From Microcyclospora pomicola (lineage: Eukaryota > Ascomycota > Dothideomycetes > Capnodiales): DNA of 64,000 bases. Positions 44,557 through 55,985 of this stretch are shown piece after piece; position 1 is the first letter of the stretch, and each line of letters opens with the position of its first letter. Below the pieces are notes generated by a model, which did not search any database, was not told the DNA's origin, and worked only from the letters and a program-made list of their open reading frames with translations. The stretch is taken from positions 1 through 64,000 of the forward strand of contig NHNY01000023.1 of the NCBI GenBank assembly GCA_002786065.1, read 5' to 3'. The translations under genes and the position numbers were made by a program.

Positions 44557-46431
44557 CGGGTCTCGGTAGCTGCATGTAAGCACCATCGCGTGCATGAGAA
44601 GTACCGCTGCATACAACAAACTCTCGGTCATTTCGTCGCCTTATCGTCTTCATCTCAGCCTGTCAGCCTGATGTCCGATAAGGTTCCATTACCGGACTAG
44701 TTCAGCTGTCTGTCCACCCAATCAGAAAGCCACGGGAGTCTGCTAGACCCGTCGAAACATTCACTTCGCCACCTCAGTACCGGTATCAACCCGCCCTCCT
44801 AGCATCACGTCCATCGACAGCGGCACAGCATGAGAACGGCGGCCGGACTGCTGGAGACGTAAACTGGAACAAAGGATCGGCCCCACCAACGATGACTACA
44901 GTACTGCAATGCTAAGTCAGCGGACGACATACAGTTACAGAGAATACCGCAGCTAATTACGCTGCGTGATACGACCTTACCGGACATGTTATAGCAGATT
45001 CTGGGTGGTCGACGAATCGCAGGGCCGGCCACACTCGCCCAACCGCTACACGACCAGGCTCCGCAGACGCCAAGATGCAACTACTCCCCGAGCCGTCCAC
45101 GGTCGTGAGCGGGATTGGTGGGAGTCGTGGTACGCGTGGTGGTATTCACCGGCAAGATGATGATGAAGGGGTTGTTGGTGGTGCGATGCTAACATGGTCG
45201 TACATCCATACTACTGTTATTCACGAAGTGGAGGGACATGTCTCCACGGTACTCCTCTAGCTTTCCCACGACACAGTTCCCGTCCTTCCAGCTTTCCCAA
45301 CCGGTAGACGCACTCACGATTATCATTCCCCTCAGCAGCAATATCATCGTCGTCCTCGATCCTTACCGGCGCTGCTGTCGTTGCTGCTGCCGTTACAACC
45401 AGGACCGCATCATCACCGTTCTCCTCCTGCTCATCCACTTCTACCTCCGCCCCACGACTGTGTTCTCCCCTTAGTCTCGCGTCTGCAGCTGCACTCGCCA
45501 GCCGTGCCATGCCCCGTGTCCCCGTCGCAGGTCTGATTCCATGGCTCACGTCGACCACGGTGGCAACCCTGCAACAGGACAGCGACAGATCATCATGAAA
45601 TGAGACGGATGTCCGGGTCACGTGCACGGAGCCGCAAGCAACTCGCACCGTCCACTACTTCTGACGTGAAGGGAGGGTAGAAGGTACGTTAAGTCAAAGG
45701 TGCCGGTAAGTCAATAGTCGCGTCGAGAGAGGTCTGGTGGGTGGTGGCCAGCTGCTGCGCTGGGGGAAAAGCGACAACTTTGCGCCCGCCAGCTGCTTGT
45801 CCGACTCGGCGCCAGTCCCGCTTGGTCCTAGCCCCGATTTCCTTCTCCTCTTGTCGACTCTCTCGCTCTCGCTCTACCACCTTGCTGTGTGAACACATTT
45901 CTCATCTTATCACCCTCCGCACCCTTCCACCACCCGCCACCACCACCTCGCCGCCATCGACGACGCTGCATACAATCGCAGATCGCCTCATCAACCGCCA
46001 TCGACCGCTTTCATACGCTTCGACACGCCCTCCCACTCCCTCTGCGCCTCCCTCTCTCCTTCGAACCCGGTCGCCGTACAGGCCGCCCTCGCATTTCACC
46101 CGACTTCGCGCCTGCTGAAGCACCTCCACAACACCTCTCAACGCCTTCTCGTGCCGTCTGGGGGTCGTCAGTAGCGTTGCGACAGCCATCCTTGCGTGTT
46201 TTCGCGACCGAGCCTGGTGTCTGTCACGTCCACCACGGCACGTCTCTGGCACTCACGACCCGGTCGACGATCTCCACCCTCTGCTCCAAGTCCACCACGG
46301 GGCACGCGGGAAGGTGTATACCCAGCGTGTGAGAGACCGTGGCATCGAAGTCATGCGACGGAGGGCGGGCCCCGAACCTGTCACCTAATCTACCCACCCT
46401 CAAAATCCACCATCCGCCCAGGCGCGATAGC
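44557..46431. other. Long intergenic region upstream of the PHD-SET gene
   Basis: 1.9 kb with no supported gene. A minus-strand open stretch at about 45217-45648 is GC-rich and Ala/Glu-rich. It contains intron-like borders but has no ATG at its upstream end and no domain. From about 45800 to 46431 the plus strand is strongly C/T-rich, the usual look of a strong fungal promoter with a long leader for the PHD-SET gene. Confidence 0.5.
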
Positions 46432-49251
46432 ATGACCGACACCTACTACGCGTCCTCCGCTGTCAACGGTCTTGGTCTGAGCTCCACCGCGCTGCCTAAT
46501 GGCCATGCCTTTCACCAGAATTCCCAATATAACGTAGCGGTGCAGGACGCGGAGCAAGAGGATGACGGGCAGATCAGCTGCTTCTGCGGCTTCGACCACG
46601 ACGATGGCAACACGGTCGCATGCGATAAGTGCAACCGATGGCAGCACATTGACTGTTACTATCCAGATCTCGAAGGACCCCTGCCGGAATCGCTGCAGCA
46701 TTTCTGCATCGACTGCAGACCGCGAGCGGTCGACAAGGGCGACGCGCACATCTTGCAACAATTTCGCCGGGAGCAGCAGACCATGTCCGTCAATGGTTCA
46801 CGACGACAACCGACTAAGAGCCACAAGAAGAAGGTCAAGGCCGAGGGGCTACCGGCCAATGCCAACGGCTGGCCGCTGGACAAGACCCGCCATGACCGCA
46901 ACAGTGCCAGCCCTCGAGATCCACAGCCGCCGCCTGCCAAGCGACCGAAGACAAGTCATCGTGCGTCGGACTCGACGACTAACGTGTCCAGCAAAGGTCA
47001 TTCACGCAAACGTAACGCCTCCACAGTCAACGGCGCCCGCAGCCTGTCCCAAACCCCCGAGGCCCCCATTCCATTTTACACTTCAGACTTCCTCCAAGCT
47101 TACTCCCACGATGTCTGGTCCGTGACCAATGCCAACCTGCACAACGGCATTTCTGTCACGAACGAATTGACCGACTGGCTTCGGAAGCCCGACGATCTCT
47201 TTCGCAGCATGCACAATGTGGAGAAAGGCGAGGTGCTCATGAGATGGGATGGCAAGCTTGACGACATACCCGGCAAGGCCCAGCTGGATATCCGGGATGT
47301 GCACGATGACACCGTGCGCATCGAAGATCACAACCCAGCTTGGAAGATTGTGACGGTAGAAGAGCCTGTTGCGCTTGGCGGATACATTGGTGAACTGAAA
47401 GGCCACGTTGGCTTTCGCGACCAGTACCTGCAAGACCCAGCGAACAGATGGTCCACCTTACGGCATCCGGAGCCATTCGTCTTCTTCCACCCCAAGCTAC
47501 CCGTCTACATCGACGCTCGTAGTGAAGGCACTGAACTGCGATATGTTCGTCGCAGCTGCACACCCAACGCTCGACTGCAGATTTTGGTCACAGAGGGCAC
47601 CGACTACCGCTTCTGCTTCATGGCGATAGCGCAGATCGAGCCGGGACAAGAAGTCTCGGTCGCTTGGGACACCATGGACGCCGTCCCTGGAAAACAGAAT
47701 CTGACCTCGATGTCACCTAGTGAAATGGCTCAATTCAGAACGTGGGCATCCACCGTCATGGCGAACTGCGGGCCGTGTGCGTGCTCGCTACCGACCGGAC
47801 AACATTGTGGCTTTGCGCAACTCGATCGTCGAGGTATGAGTGTGCCTTACGACGATGAGCTACATACAGCGAAAGCGCCCCGGACCAAGAAGCGAAGAAA
47901 CGCTCCACAGGTCTCACCTACAGATACTGCTGCTCTCAACAGTCGATCTGGCAGCGAAGTACGACGTGCCGATCTCGACGATGAACCCACCGAATCCCGA
48001 TCCACTTCTGGATCTGGCGGAAGAGGCTCTGCTAGTCGTGACATCACGCCCAACACTCATTACTCAAACAACGGATCGACGCAAACCATGCCCGAGCTTT
48101 CGGAACGCGAGCGTAAAAAGCTCGCCAAGGAGGAAGAAATGTTCAGGCGACAGGAGGAGGAACAAACGGGTAAGCAGAGTAAGAAGAAGCGCACTAGTGG
48201 TGGCTCCAGTCTCAACACTCCCACCGTAGCCGCCTTCAAGCCTTCACACTTCACCAACAGTTCGAAGCATGTCGATGCAGGAACATCCAGACCCTCGGAT
48301 CTGCCACCTGTGAAGTCAGCCAATGGCAAGCGAACGTCCAGTAAGAGCCACGTCAAGCGTATTGGAAGTGAGCCGAGACCAAAGCCAACTTATGTCGACT
48401 CGTCGGTGCAATGCGACATGGATGAGGAAGCAGCCGTCCGAAAAGCAAGCATTGTTCTGGCGCCACGACCGAAGGTCAGGTTCATTACAACCACTCAACG
48501 ATTGCTGGACCGATGTGCTCGAAACAATGCCATTTTGGCGGGAAGGACAGAAGCTCCGCACGAATCTAGCATGGATGTGGATGTCGTGCCTAAGTCGGAA
48601 GTGCATTGCCCTGAAGGACTGTCTGTGCCTGATCTCACAACAGCACAAGAAGCAGCGAATGTCACATCATCAACCGATGTAGAAATGGAGGATGCTCCAA
48701 TACACGAAGATGCCTCAACTGCGGAAGTTTTTGCGCCTTCGCCTACGGCCGCAGCTGAAGCAGAGCCCTCCACTGCACTACCACACCCATCTACAGAACC
48801 GTCAGAGTTCTCACATCCAACACCGCCGTCATCCAATGACTCGGAAGACTCTGTCAAGCCTAAGGACATGCACATTGATATGCCTCCTCCACCATCAGCC
48901 GCATCCATCCTCGTTTCGGAGCTGAAAACCTCGGACTCTCCCAACACCGGCTTGACTGTGCAATCACCCGTCAGCCTCTTCGCTCCCATCTCCAGTCTGC
49001 CGCCCCTGGTCAAAGATTCGACGCCTGCGCGGAAGAAGCTCAGCTTAAGCGACTACACACGACGCAACAAGACCAAGGAGAAAGATCATGATCCGACCAA
49101 ATCTGAGCGGGATTCCTCTCCCGCTTCCACCGCTTCGGGCCCAATTGTACCCAATCTTCACTCTTCTTCGTCGGAAGCTGCCAAGCTTACCGAAGGCGGC
49201 TCGGCGGTGGTGGACGACGAGACTTCCCCAGTCCCTGATGTAGCCGCCTGA
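46432..49251 (+). CDS. SET3: PHD finger-SET domain protein, Set3/MLL5 type
   Basis: One exon of 939 aa. Set3 is the scaffold of the Set3C histone deacetylase complex, which binds H3K4-methylated chromatin through its PHD finger. The PHD is at residues 48-96 (CFCGFDHDD, CDKCNRWQHIDC, FCIDC), with all zinc ligands. The SET domain lies at about 280-430. Its substrate/SAM block reads RRSCTPNA instead of NHSCxPN, and the end reads VAWD instead of the usual DY. These are the same departures as in MLL5/Set3, whose SET domains are considered inactive as methyltransferases. The C-terminal half is disordered, with a coiled-coil-like stretch SERERKKLAKEEEMFRRQEEE. The ATG giving MTDTYY is the first in frame. 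A long C/T-rich leader precedes it. Confidence 0.88.
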   Translation: MTDTYYASSAVNGLGLSSTALPNGHAFHQNSQYNVAVQDAEQEDDGQISCFCGFDHDDGNTVACDKCNRWQHIDCYYPDLEGPLPESLQHFCIDCRPRAVDKGDAHILQQFRREQQTMSVNGSRRQPTKSHKKKVKAEGLPANANGWPLDKTRHDRNSASPRDPQPPPAKRPKTSHRASDSTTNVSSKGHSRKRNASTVNGARSLSQTPEAPIPFYTSDFLQAYSHDVWSVTNANLHNGISVTNELTDWLRKPDDLFRSMHNVEKGEVLMRWDGKLDDIPGKAQLDIRDVHDDTVRIEDHNPAWKIVTVEEPVALGGYIGELKGHVGFRDQYLQDPANRWSTLRHPEPFVFFHPKLPVYIDARSEGTELRYVRRSCTPNARLQILVTEGTDYRFCFMAIAQIEPGQEVSVAWDTMDAVPGKQNLTSMSPSEMAQFRTWASTVMANCGPCACSLPTGQHCGFAQLDRRGMSVPYDDELHTAKAPRTKKRRNAPQVSPTDTAALNSRSGSEVRRADLDDEPTESRSTSGSGGRGSASRDITPNTHYSNNGSTQTMPELSERERKKLAKEEEMFRRQEEEQTGKQSKKKRTSGGSSLNTPTVAAFKPSHFTNSSKHVDAGTSRPSDLPPVKSANGKRTSSKSHVKRIGSEPRPKPTYVDSSVQCDMDEEAAVRKASIVLAPRPKVRFITTTQRLLDRCARNNAILAGRTEAPHESSMDVDVVPKSEVHCPEGLSVPDLTTAQEAANVTSSTDVEMEDAPIHEDASTAEVFAPSPTAAAEAEPSTALPHPSTEPSEFSHPTPPSSNDSEDSVKPKDMHIDMPPPPSAASILVSELKTSDSPNTGLTVQSPVSLFAPISSLPPLVKDSTPARKKLSLSDYTRRNKTKEKDHDPTKSERDSSPASTASGPIVPNLHSSSSEAAKLTEGGSAVVDDETSPVPDVAA

Positions 49252-50273
49252 TCGCCGCCTTCGACCACAGCGCGCTGATCGTGTCCAACGACCTCCTCGG
49301 GCGGGTCCCCGTCGATTCCATGTTCTCTCTTGTCGTACATTTAGCGTGGGCGCTCCGGTCGTTTTTCCTTGGCCTTCTTCTTGATCATCGTGGTGTGTCA
49401 GTATAGCACAGCCTTCGGCCGGCAGGCTAGCTATCCAAAGATTGGCGATCTCCTTTCCTGGGTCTTTCGGGGTGTGGATTGGGCTTGGTCGCCAGAGGCT
49501 TCAGGCGGTCATACAGGGCGGTTTTCTCTTTCCGGGCGGACTTTTGTGGGCCGGTGGTGAGGAGGTATAGATCTCGTCGAAATATATCGATGGAGGGATG
49601 GGTGGGTGCGTGGACGGACGGATGGAGGGAGGTAGGTAGCAAGCACAGATGGGGGATGAAAACGGGACGCCCCTCGAGCACACAAATCAAGAAACAAGTA
49701 AAGCAATTCAACGACGCCCCATGGCTGAAATTCATTCGTAACATACCTCGTTTCTCCCCTTTTTCCGCTGTCTCGTGCCCCACCACACGGGACGCTGGTG
49801 TGTATCCCCTCTAGACAAACGAGTAAGACTGCCCATAGTATTGGACAAGAAGGTATACATATATCACGGTAATTGGAAAACGACCTGACGACCAGCAAGT
49901 AAAATGAACAGGTGAGAAAAAGCGCCAAGCGCCGGTTTCATTGCGCGGCTATATGCCCAAACTCCAGACCCAGAACCCCAACGCCGCAAAACAAAGCCAC
50001 AACATCACTGCCCCTGGCGCCTGCCAGGCACCATCTCCACCCGCCAAACTCTGCTGCCGCCGCCGCCGCTGCCGCCAATACTTGTCAGGGACGTACCTTT
50101 GGTGGGGATGCAGCCGTGCTGCGATCCCTTGGTGGTGGTGGCGGAGATAATGGTGGTGGTGGTCGGGCTGTATCTCTCATGCGAAGGGTTAGTGCTTGTG
50201 TTCTTTGCGGCGCGCTGGTGAGGGTGAAAGCATGGTAAGAGGGGATGGGGGGTGGGGAGCATACCTTGTTGCT
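49252..50273. other. Convergent intergenic region
   Basis: About 1 kb between the end of the PHD-SET gene (+) and the end of the membrane protein gene (-). It holds a CCG/GCC-type triplet run near 50054-50076. No gene is supported. Confidence 0.55.
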
Positions 50274-51401
50274 CTACATGGGCGTGGCGGGAGCGGCGGG
50301 GAGCGGCGCGATCTCGTCGGCGGCGAGCTCGGCCGGCTCCTCGTTGACGCTCGGCATGGCGATGTTGGCCATGGTCAGGGTGGAGTGGCGCGACGCGGAG
50401 GTGTAGAGGATGGTGTGCGGGGCGGGGTCGAGGAGGAGGGTGCTGCGGAGGCTGGAGTGGCGCCGGCTGCTGCCGTAGGAGAGGCGGACGGACGACGCGT
50501 CGAGCTCCGAGGGGGCGTGGCGGATCGAGGTGTCGTCGAGCTCCGAGGGGGCGTGGCGGATTGTGGTGCCGTCGAGCTCGGAGGGCGGGTAGGCGATGGG
50601 GTCGTAGGCGTGGCCGGGGTTGGAGCGGCGTGGGAACTCGTCGTCTTCGGCAGCGGGAGGGTGAGAGCTTTGGTCGTCGTGGCGGGCGTAGCAGCAGTAG
50701 TACAGGGCTGCAGCGAGGGTGAGGAGGAATGCGAGTGGTAGACCGACTGCGAGACCAATAACTGTGCTCTTCTTGAGGTGGTGGGTATTGTTTGAGGACG
50801 AGTCGACCAGGCTGGTGGTAGCTGGGAGTACTGAGACCACGGTGATGGTGTTACTGACAAAGACTGTAGAGGGGCTGGAGTATGTCATGGATGCTGGCGG
50901 GGTCGTGATGCCGCTGCCGAGTGGAAGATTTAAAGCTGACAAGCCGAGTGAAGTAGACGCGTCGGAGCCGATGGAGAGTGCTGATTCTGGTGTCTGGGCG
51001 ATGTACGCGTATGCCTGACCGGGAGGTAGCTCGAAGAATACCGTGTCTGCAAGGTTGCAGCAGTTGACTGAGCGGTCACCATCGCAGCAATAGTTATCGC
51101 CGCCACAAGGGAGAACAGCTTCATTGGTGCCGGCGGTCGTGTTGCTCGTGCAGAAGCCAGGACAAACCCCTGTCTGCCACTTCTCCATAGTGCAGGAGTA
51201 GCGACCGTACAAAGCCTGATCGTCAAGGTGGCAGAGCCCGTTCGAAAGGCAGGCCCAGTTCACCGGACAGCAGATGCCATCGTTAGACTGGCAAGGAGAG
51301 GCATCAGTGGCGAGTGACCCGTCGGGGTAGTAGCAGTCCTGAGCACGTGCAGCGTGTACGTGGACGCCCAGCGAGAGGACCCAGAGTGCGAGGTTCTTCA
51401 T
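50274..51401 (-). CDS. Secreted-ectodomain, single-pass membrane protein with 12-residue tail repeats
   Basis: One exon of 375 aa. A signal peptide occupies residues 1 to about 20 (LALWVLSLGVHVHAARA). The ectodomain to about 135 has roughly 14 Cys, including CC pairs (GICCPVNWAC, DNYCCDGD, NCCNLAD). A Ser/Thr-rich stalk with a likely N-glycosylation site (SNNTHH) follows, then one membrane helix at about 210-237 (VIGLAVGLPLAFLLTLAAAL). The tail carries three copies of a 12-residue unit (PSELDGTTIRHA and variants) near 264-300. This layout, a Cys-rich head, a stalk, one helix and a tail, is common in fungal surface sensors and effector-like membrane proteins. The specific function is unknown. 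The start is the ATG of MKNLALW; in-frame sequence before it is not signal-like. Confidence 0.8.
   Translation of the reverse strand: MKNLALWVLSLGVHVHAARAQDCYYPDGSLATDASPCQSNDGICCPVNWACLSNGLCHLDDQALYGRYSCTMEKWQTGVCPGFCTSNTTAGTNEAVLPCGGDNYCCDGDRSVNCCNLADTVFFELPPGQAYAYIAQTPESALSIGSDASTSLGLSALNLPLGSGITTPPASMTYSSPSTVFVSNTITVVSVLPATTSLVDSSSNNTHHLKKSTVIGLAVGLPLAFLLTLAAALYYCCYARHDDQSSHPPAAEDDEFPRRSNPGHAYDPIAYPPSELDGTTIRHAPSELDDTSIRHAPSELDASSVRLSYGSSRRHSSLRSTLLLDPAPHTILYTSASRHSTLTMANIAMPSVNEEPAELAADEIAPLPAAPATPM
50501..50608. repeat. 36-bp coding minisatellite, three units
   Basis: CGAGCTC repeats at 50501, 50537 and 50573, an exact 36-bp period. It encodes the three 12-residue PSELD units of the membrane protein tail on the minus strand. 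Unit number could vary between strains without breaking the frame. Confidence 0.8.
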
Positions 51402-54400
51402 CTTGTTTGTTTGGTTTGAATGCGGTGTGTGATAATGTGTCAATGATGTTCTGGAGCGTGGACGGTCTGGAAAGGAGGAGAAGTTGGTGAAAGTTGTTAT
51501 GGTTAACATGTCATGCTCGTTGCGATGCACGGACCACACATATTGAGACGGAGCAAGCTAATGACTGTCAACAAGCTGGCGTACTGGCGGATATCAGACA
51601 TTTTTGAACTCGAGGAGACTTCGCGCCATACATATGAGCACTCCCTTCGAGCAAGTGGCAAGCAATCGTACGGATGAGGCTCTAGAGCACGATACCCCGG
51701 CAGTGGTGTTGAGGTCAGTATATGTGTTTCAGACGACGAAGAATCGACACAGGACAGCCGACTGGGGGCCCTCCAGTAATTCCACGCCTGGACCACGTTA
51801 CGTATCTAAGACTGGCCGATGGACACTGTAAAAGAGCTCAACTTAGGTCGTGGCATGGAGTCGTGCATCTGATACTAGGAACCAAGGCCCATCTCTGAAC
51901 AACAACTCCCGTCACATGCTATCGCCTCTGTCGAAGTGCCTGGCTCTTTTACCACAAGATCGAAAGTTCAGGATTCTCAAGTTTTCCGCCCAGCAAGATC
52001 GTCTCAGGGAGGAATCGAGAATTACTTACACGACGTCCATGGGTCTGTATACCAGGTCGAAAGCTGACCAGGACTCATCAAATGCTCCAACCCCAGGCAA
52101 GAGCCCGGTATCTGGACTGCAGTTGCATGAGCATCGCATGGACTCATATTCCGCATTGTCTGCAAAGACTCCGACCCGCGTCAATGGTTGCCACTGTTGA
52201 TACAGCACCACCCTCTGCACTCTCGACATGAGCCAAGTGACGCTCTAATTACAACATCATCAGCCATAGAGACAATGCCGACAGAATATTCACAAAGCAG
52301 TTGCAATGTCACGTCTGCGTAGCTGTGAAGACAAGATGAAGTCGACGGCTGCAGCCGCGTGAAGTGGAGTGCAACACGCATGGACGGCAATGTCCGCTTG
52401 TCTCATTGCTGTCACAGCGATTAGCACGAGAGCTCTTGCGAGGTCTTCCCTCGGTTTCTCTTTACAAATATTAGGATGATGTAAGGCGGCGAGGGACCAG
52501 GATGTGTAGGAGTGGGCGCTACAAAATGTGGACTGGCAGGAAACAGCATTCAGACCACACGAGAGATGTAGTAATATCTTCTGCTCTTGCAATAATTCAA
52601 ACCGAAGTCGGCAAAGCACGGCTCCTTTGAGACACAGATGCGTTTGGAGTATAGTCGCGATGGGGAGTGATCATGAGGAGCCATTATCTATCAACCTAGC
52701 GGGTTTGAGAGATAAATAGACAGGAGTGAAGAGATACACAAGCAAACAGATTCCCTAAGATCTTCATTATAGACAAGAGTGTTATCCACAGTCCTCGGTC
52801 GAACGACAATCCATGCTCCAGTCTCAGGATTGCCGTCTCCTTCGTTTATAATTCATGAAATGGTCAGGCCTTGCTGTACGACTTCACGAGCTTTCAAAGC
52901 AGGCGTGTGGTGAAAGGTAGACAGATTGACGGTCTCTACTGTCAGCACTACATAGTCATGATACTAAATTCGTGGCTGCATGCTTTTAGTATATGCATGC
53001 CGGTCCTCAAGGTGGCTCGAGACGATAGCTCTCGAATACATCAGCCTGGTAATGACTATCAATCGCTCACGATGAACATCCCTATCGAGGCCTTGCTGAT
53101 TCCAAAGCCATACACCGGTGAGATAATCGAGGTCTTCGGCCCGATGCATGAACAGGACGCCACCGGATGAAGCGTTCCGTTGTTCTGAAGGGCCCGGAAG
53201 AGTCGGTAGAGACCATATAGTTGCGCATGTCGCTTAAGGGATCGCACGTTCAGTGAGTGATATGATCCTTGGTGCTTGGTGTTGACATACTCGTAGGCCA
53301 AGCGAGCTTCGCTCATACTGTGTTCATCCCTATACTTGCACATAAAGAAGCACGATGACAAGAGCACATGGATCTTCTCCACAGCTCAAAACACATGAAG
53401 CACATGGTGAGCTCGCAAGGTTGGGGCTGTCGCTGGAAGTATCAGATATCAATGCCTGCTTGGCAAGTGAACATGCCTACAGTGGTTCTTCTTCGAGACT
53501 TTACGGAGGGCTGCAAGGACACTGTTGTTGGAGAGGCCCGGAAGTCAGACTTGTCATGCAATTCGGGCTATCCCATGTTTGATGCAATCTTGTGATCCTT
53601 ACGGAGTGCCCGGATGTGATGATCTGGGGTAGATCGTCCGGGGAAGGAAGTACTCAGAGGACCTGCCCAGGTAGTCTCAATGATGTGAATGGGGTCATCA
53701 GTGTCAGCTTGTTACAGTGCGTAGCACAGGGTGGAAGATGTCCGTGTGGTGCATCCATGGGCAGTCTCTTGCTGACTCGGCTTTCAATGCCGTGCATGCC
53801 TGCGAGCATTTTAAATGTAAGAGGGACGACCGGCATCCTTTCTCGTACCTATCACTATTCGGGCTGGAGCACGCGAGCAGATCATCACAGATACTCGCTT
53901 GCGAGCATGCCTGCATAATGCTTATCGGAATCCTGCGGAGGAAGGCTGAAACGGGAGACATGATGTGAGAATCGCCAGCTGTGCAACGTCGTGTTTGTTA
54001 CAGATGGAATTCAGCGGAAGGACCGGACGAGCTTTCGCGTTGCCCGTTGACAAGGTCGTGAAATGAGGCCATACGACGACCAAGCCATTATTGTACTGCT
54101 CTATCGAACTATCAATGAAGCGACCAAGCAAGCCAAGCAGAGACTCGAGAGTAAATAAACAGAATCGTGCAATTTGTCTGGGCATTGTCCAAGCTGTCCA
54201 GGCGCGCCAATGGTCATTTCGTGCATTGGCGAATTAAGAACCGACCGACGTGGAGTCTCGGGACGAGGGCTTCTGTCCAGACTGTCCCACTATTTCGTTT
54301 CGTACCCCTGCCCAGCACCACCATGGGGGCTACCGCTTGACCCCAAGCTCAACACGAAAGAATTTTCTTCCGCTCAGCATCTCTCAGATACCACTTTGTC

Positions 54401-55985
54401 GTGGAACATCTCGTTACCGGCACGCAATACCGACAGGCGCACCCACGCTCCGCAAGGACTGCATTCTTCCGGGAAAGACCGTTGACGGAGATGCGCTATT
54501 TAAGATTTTTCCTCGCGTGTTCAGCGAATGGGTGACACGCCTACTCGGAAGCAACCCACGCAGGCCTGAAGGGGCCGATGCTGGCTCGCATCATTGCAGG
54601 ATCGCTAATGCAGCGGCAGTCATCATTATTGGAGAACATCATTGCTGATAATGTAAAGTACTGTGCGTCGCTAGAATGGATGAATGGGTGAATCGGCACG
54701 GAAGAGTCCGTACGTGGCATGACGTTGAGCGCCTCTGCTCACCCATCAGCACACGCGCAAGAGCTGTGCAGGATTGCAAGCACCGCCGTTCATGCCATCT
54801 CTTGTCCGCCAATGTTTGCCAATGGATGTAATCTCAGTCAAGGTCGTTGATCTACAAGTCATGTCGTCCATGCAACGGACGCCGCCAGCAGTGTCAATAC
54901 TCTGCTTCGACGGTCGGCTCGGCGCTCTAAAGTCTGTTGCAAGAAGCGAATGCGCAAGTGCACTAGCCCCACTTCCTTGTACGCTTATTGCGGGAATCGA
55001 GATTCGAGCTGCAGACGACAGTAGTCAGGTCGCCCTGCAAGACCGTTGCCGCTGTCTGCACTGCTCTACCTTCTCCCAGACTAGCCGGTGCTTGGAATGA
55101 AGATGACCAGCGGGCGTAGGCGCGCACGGTAGTATTCGGATTGCCCAGGCAACGTACTGTAATTAGCTGCTGTCACTGAACCCCATTCTTGTCTCCAAGT
55201 CTCCATCGAACCAGTCCAACCCCGCCGTTCTTGCCGCCGTTCTTGCCGCCTGCCCTCGCAGCAGACGACATATGCGAGGTACTGTATCTTCTGCACAGCT
55301 CTTGTACCAACGGTGCAGCATGTCACGAAACGCCAATCGCGGTTCGCCCACAGACGTCATGACAATGCAACAGCTCCCACGCAATAGACTTCTCGTCCGG
55401 AGCGGGTCAGCGGCGTTGCAGGGCCTGGATTGGCTGATAAGGCCAATCCCCGCTCTGACCACCGCGCGATACTGGTTCGGTCGGGCTATACACAGGTCGG
55501 TTGAGACAAAGGACCGAACGCTGCGCGTCACCTGGTGTTGCCGTCAGCCGTGTGAGCTGGCGGCCGGCCAGAAAATCGCTCATATCTCTGCTGCTGGGGG
55601 CGGTGGGTAATGGTGGCATCTGTCGGCGACGACGGATCCGCTCGGCCAAGCAAGCACTGCAGGGCGGAAGAGAGCTTACATGCCTTAGTCAAGGCGTATC
55701 GGCACCCGTGCGTGGGCGTATCGGGGGAGGTGCTGAGTGTCCGGTTATCAGCAGCGTCGTCGTCCAGTAGTCGTGGGCTTAGTGTGCTAGACTGCCATTC
55801 ATTCCTAGTTGAGGCGCGGGATCGTCCGCTGCCATCCGAAGCTGTCTTCCTCGCAGCTCGGATTTAATCTCCCGCCTCGAAGCCTTTTCCCTTCCTCTCT
55901 CTCTCTCTTCCCTCTCACGCAACGACGCGACCAATATCCTCCCCCCCATCAACAGCGACCATTTACTTGGGCATCGCTACTCACG
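51402..55985. other. 4.6-kb gene-free region upstream of PMA1
   Basis: I find no gene here on either strand, only short overlapping frames with no domain. It is the largest gap in the gene-bearing part of the window. Composition is ordinary, unlike the AT-rich island. Its right end (about 55870-55960) is C/T-rich with a CCAAT box near 55931, typical of a strong promoter. It may hold distant control sites of PMA1, noncoding RNA, or decayed genes; I cannot tell which. Confidence 0.5.
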
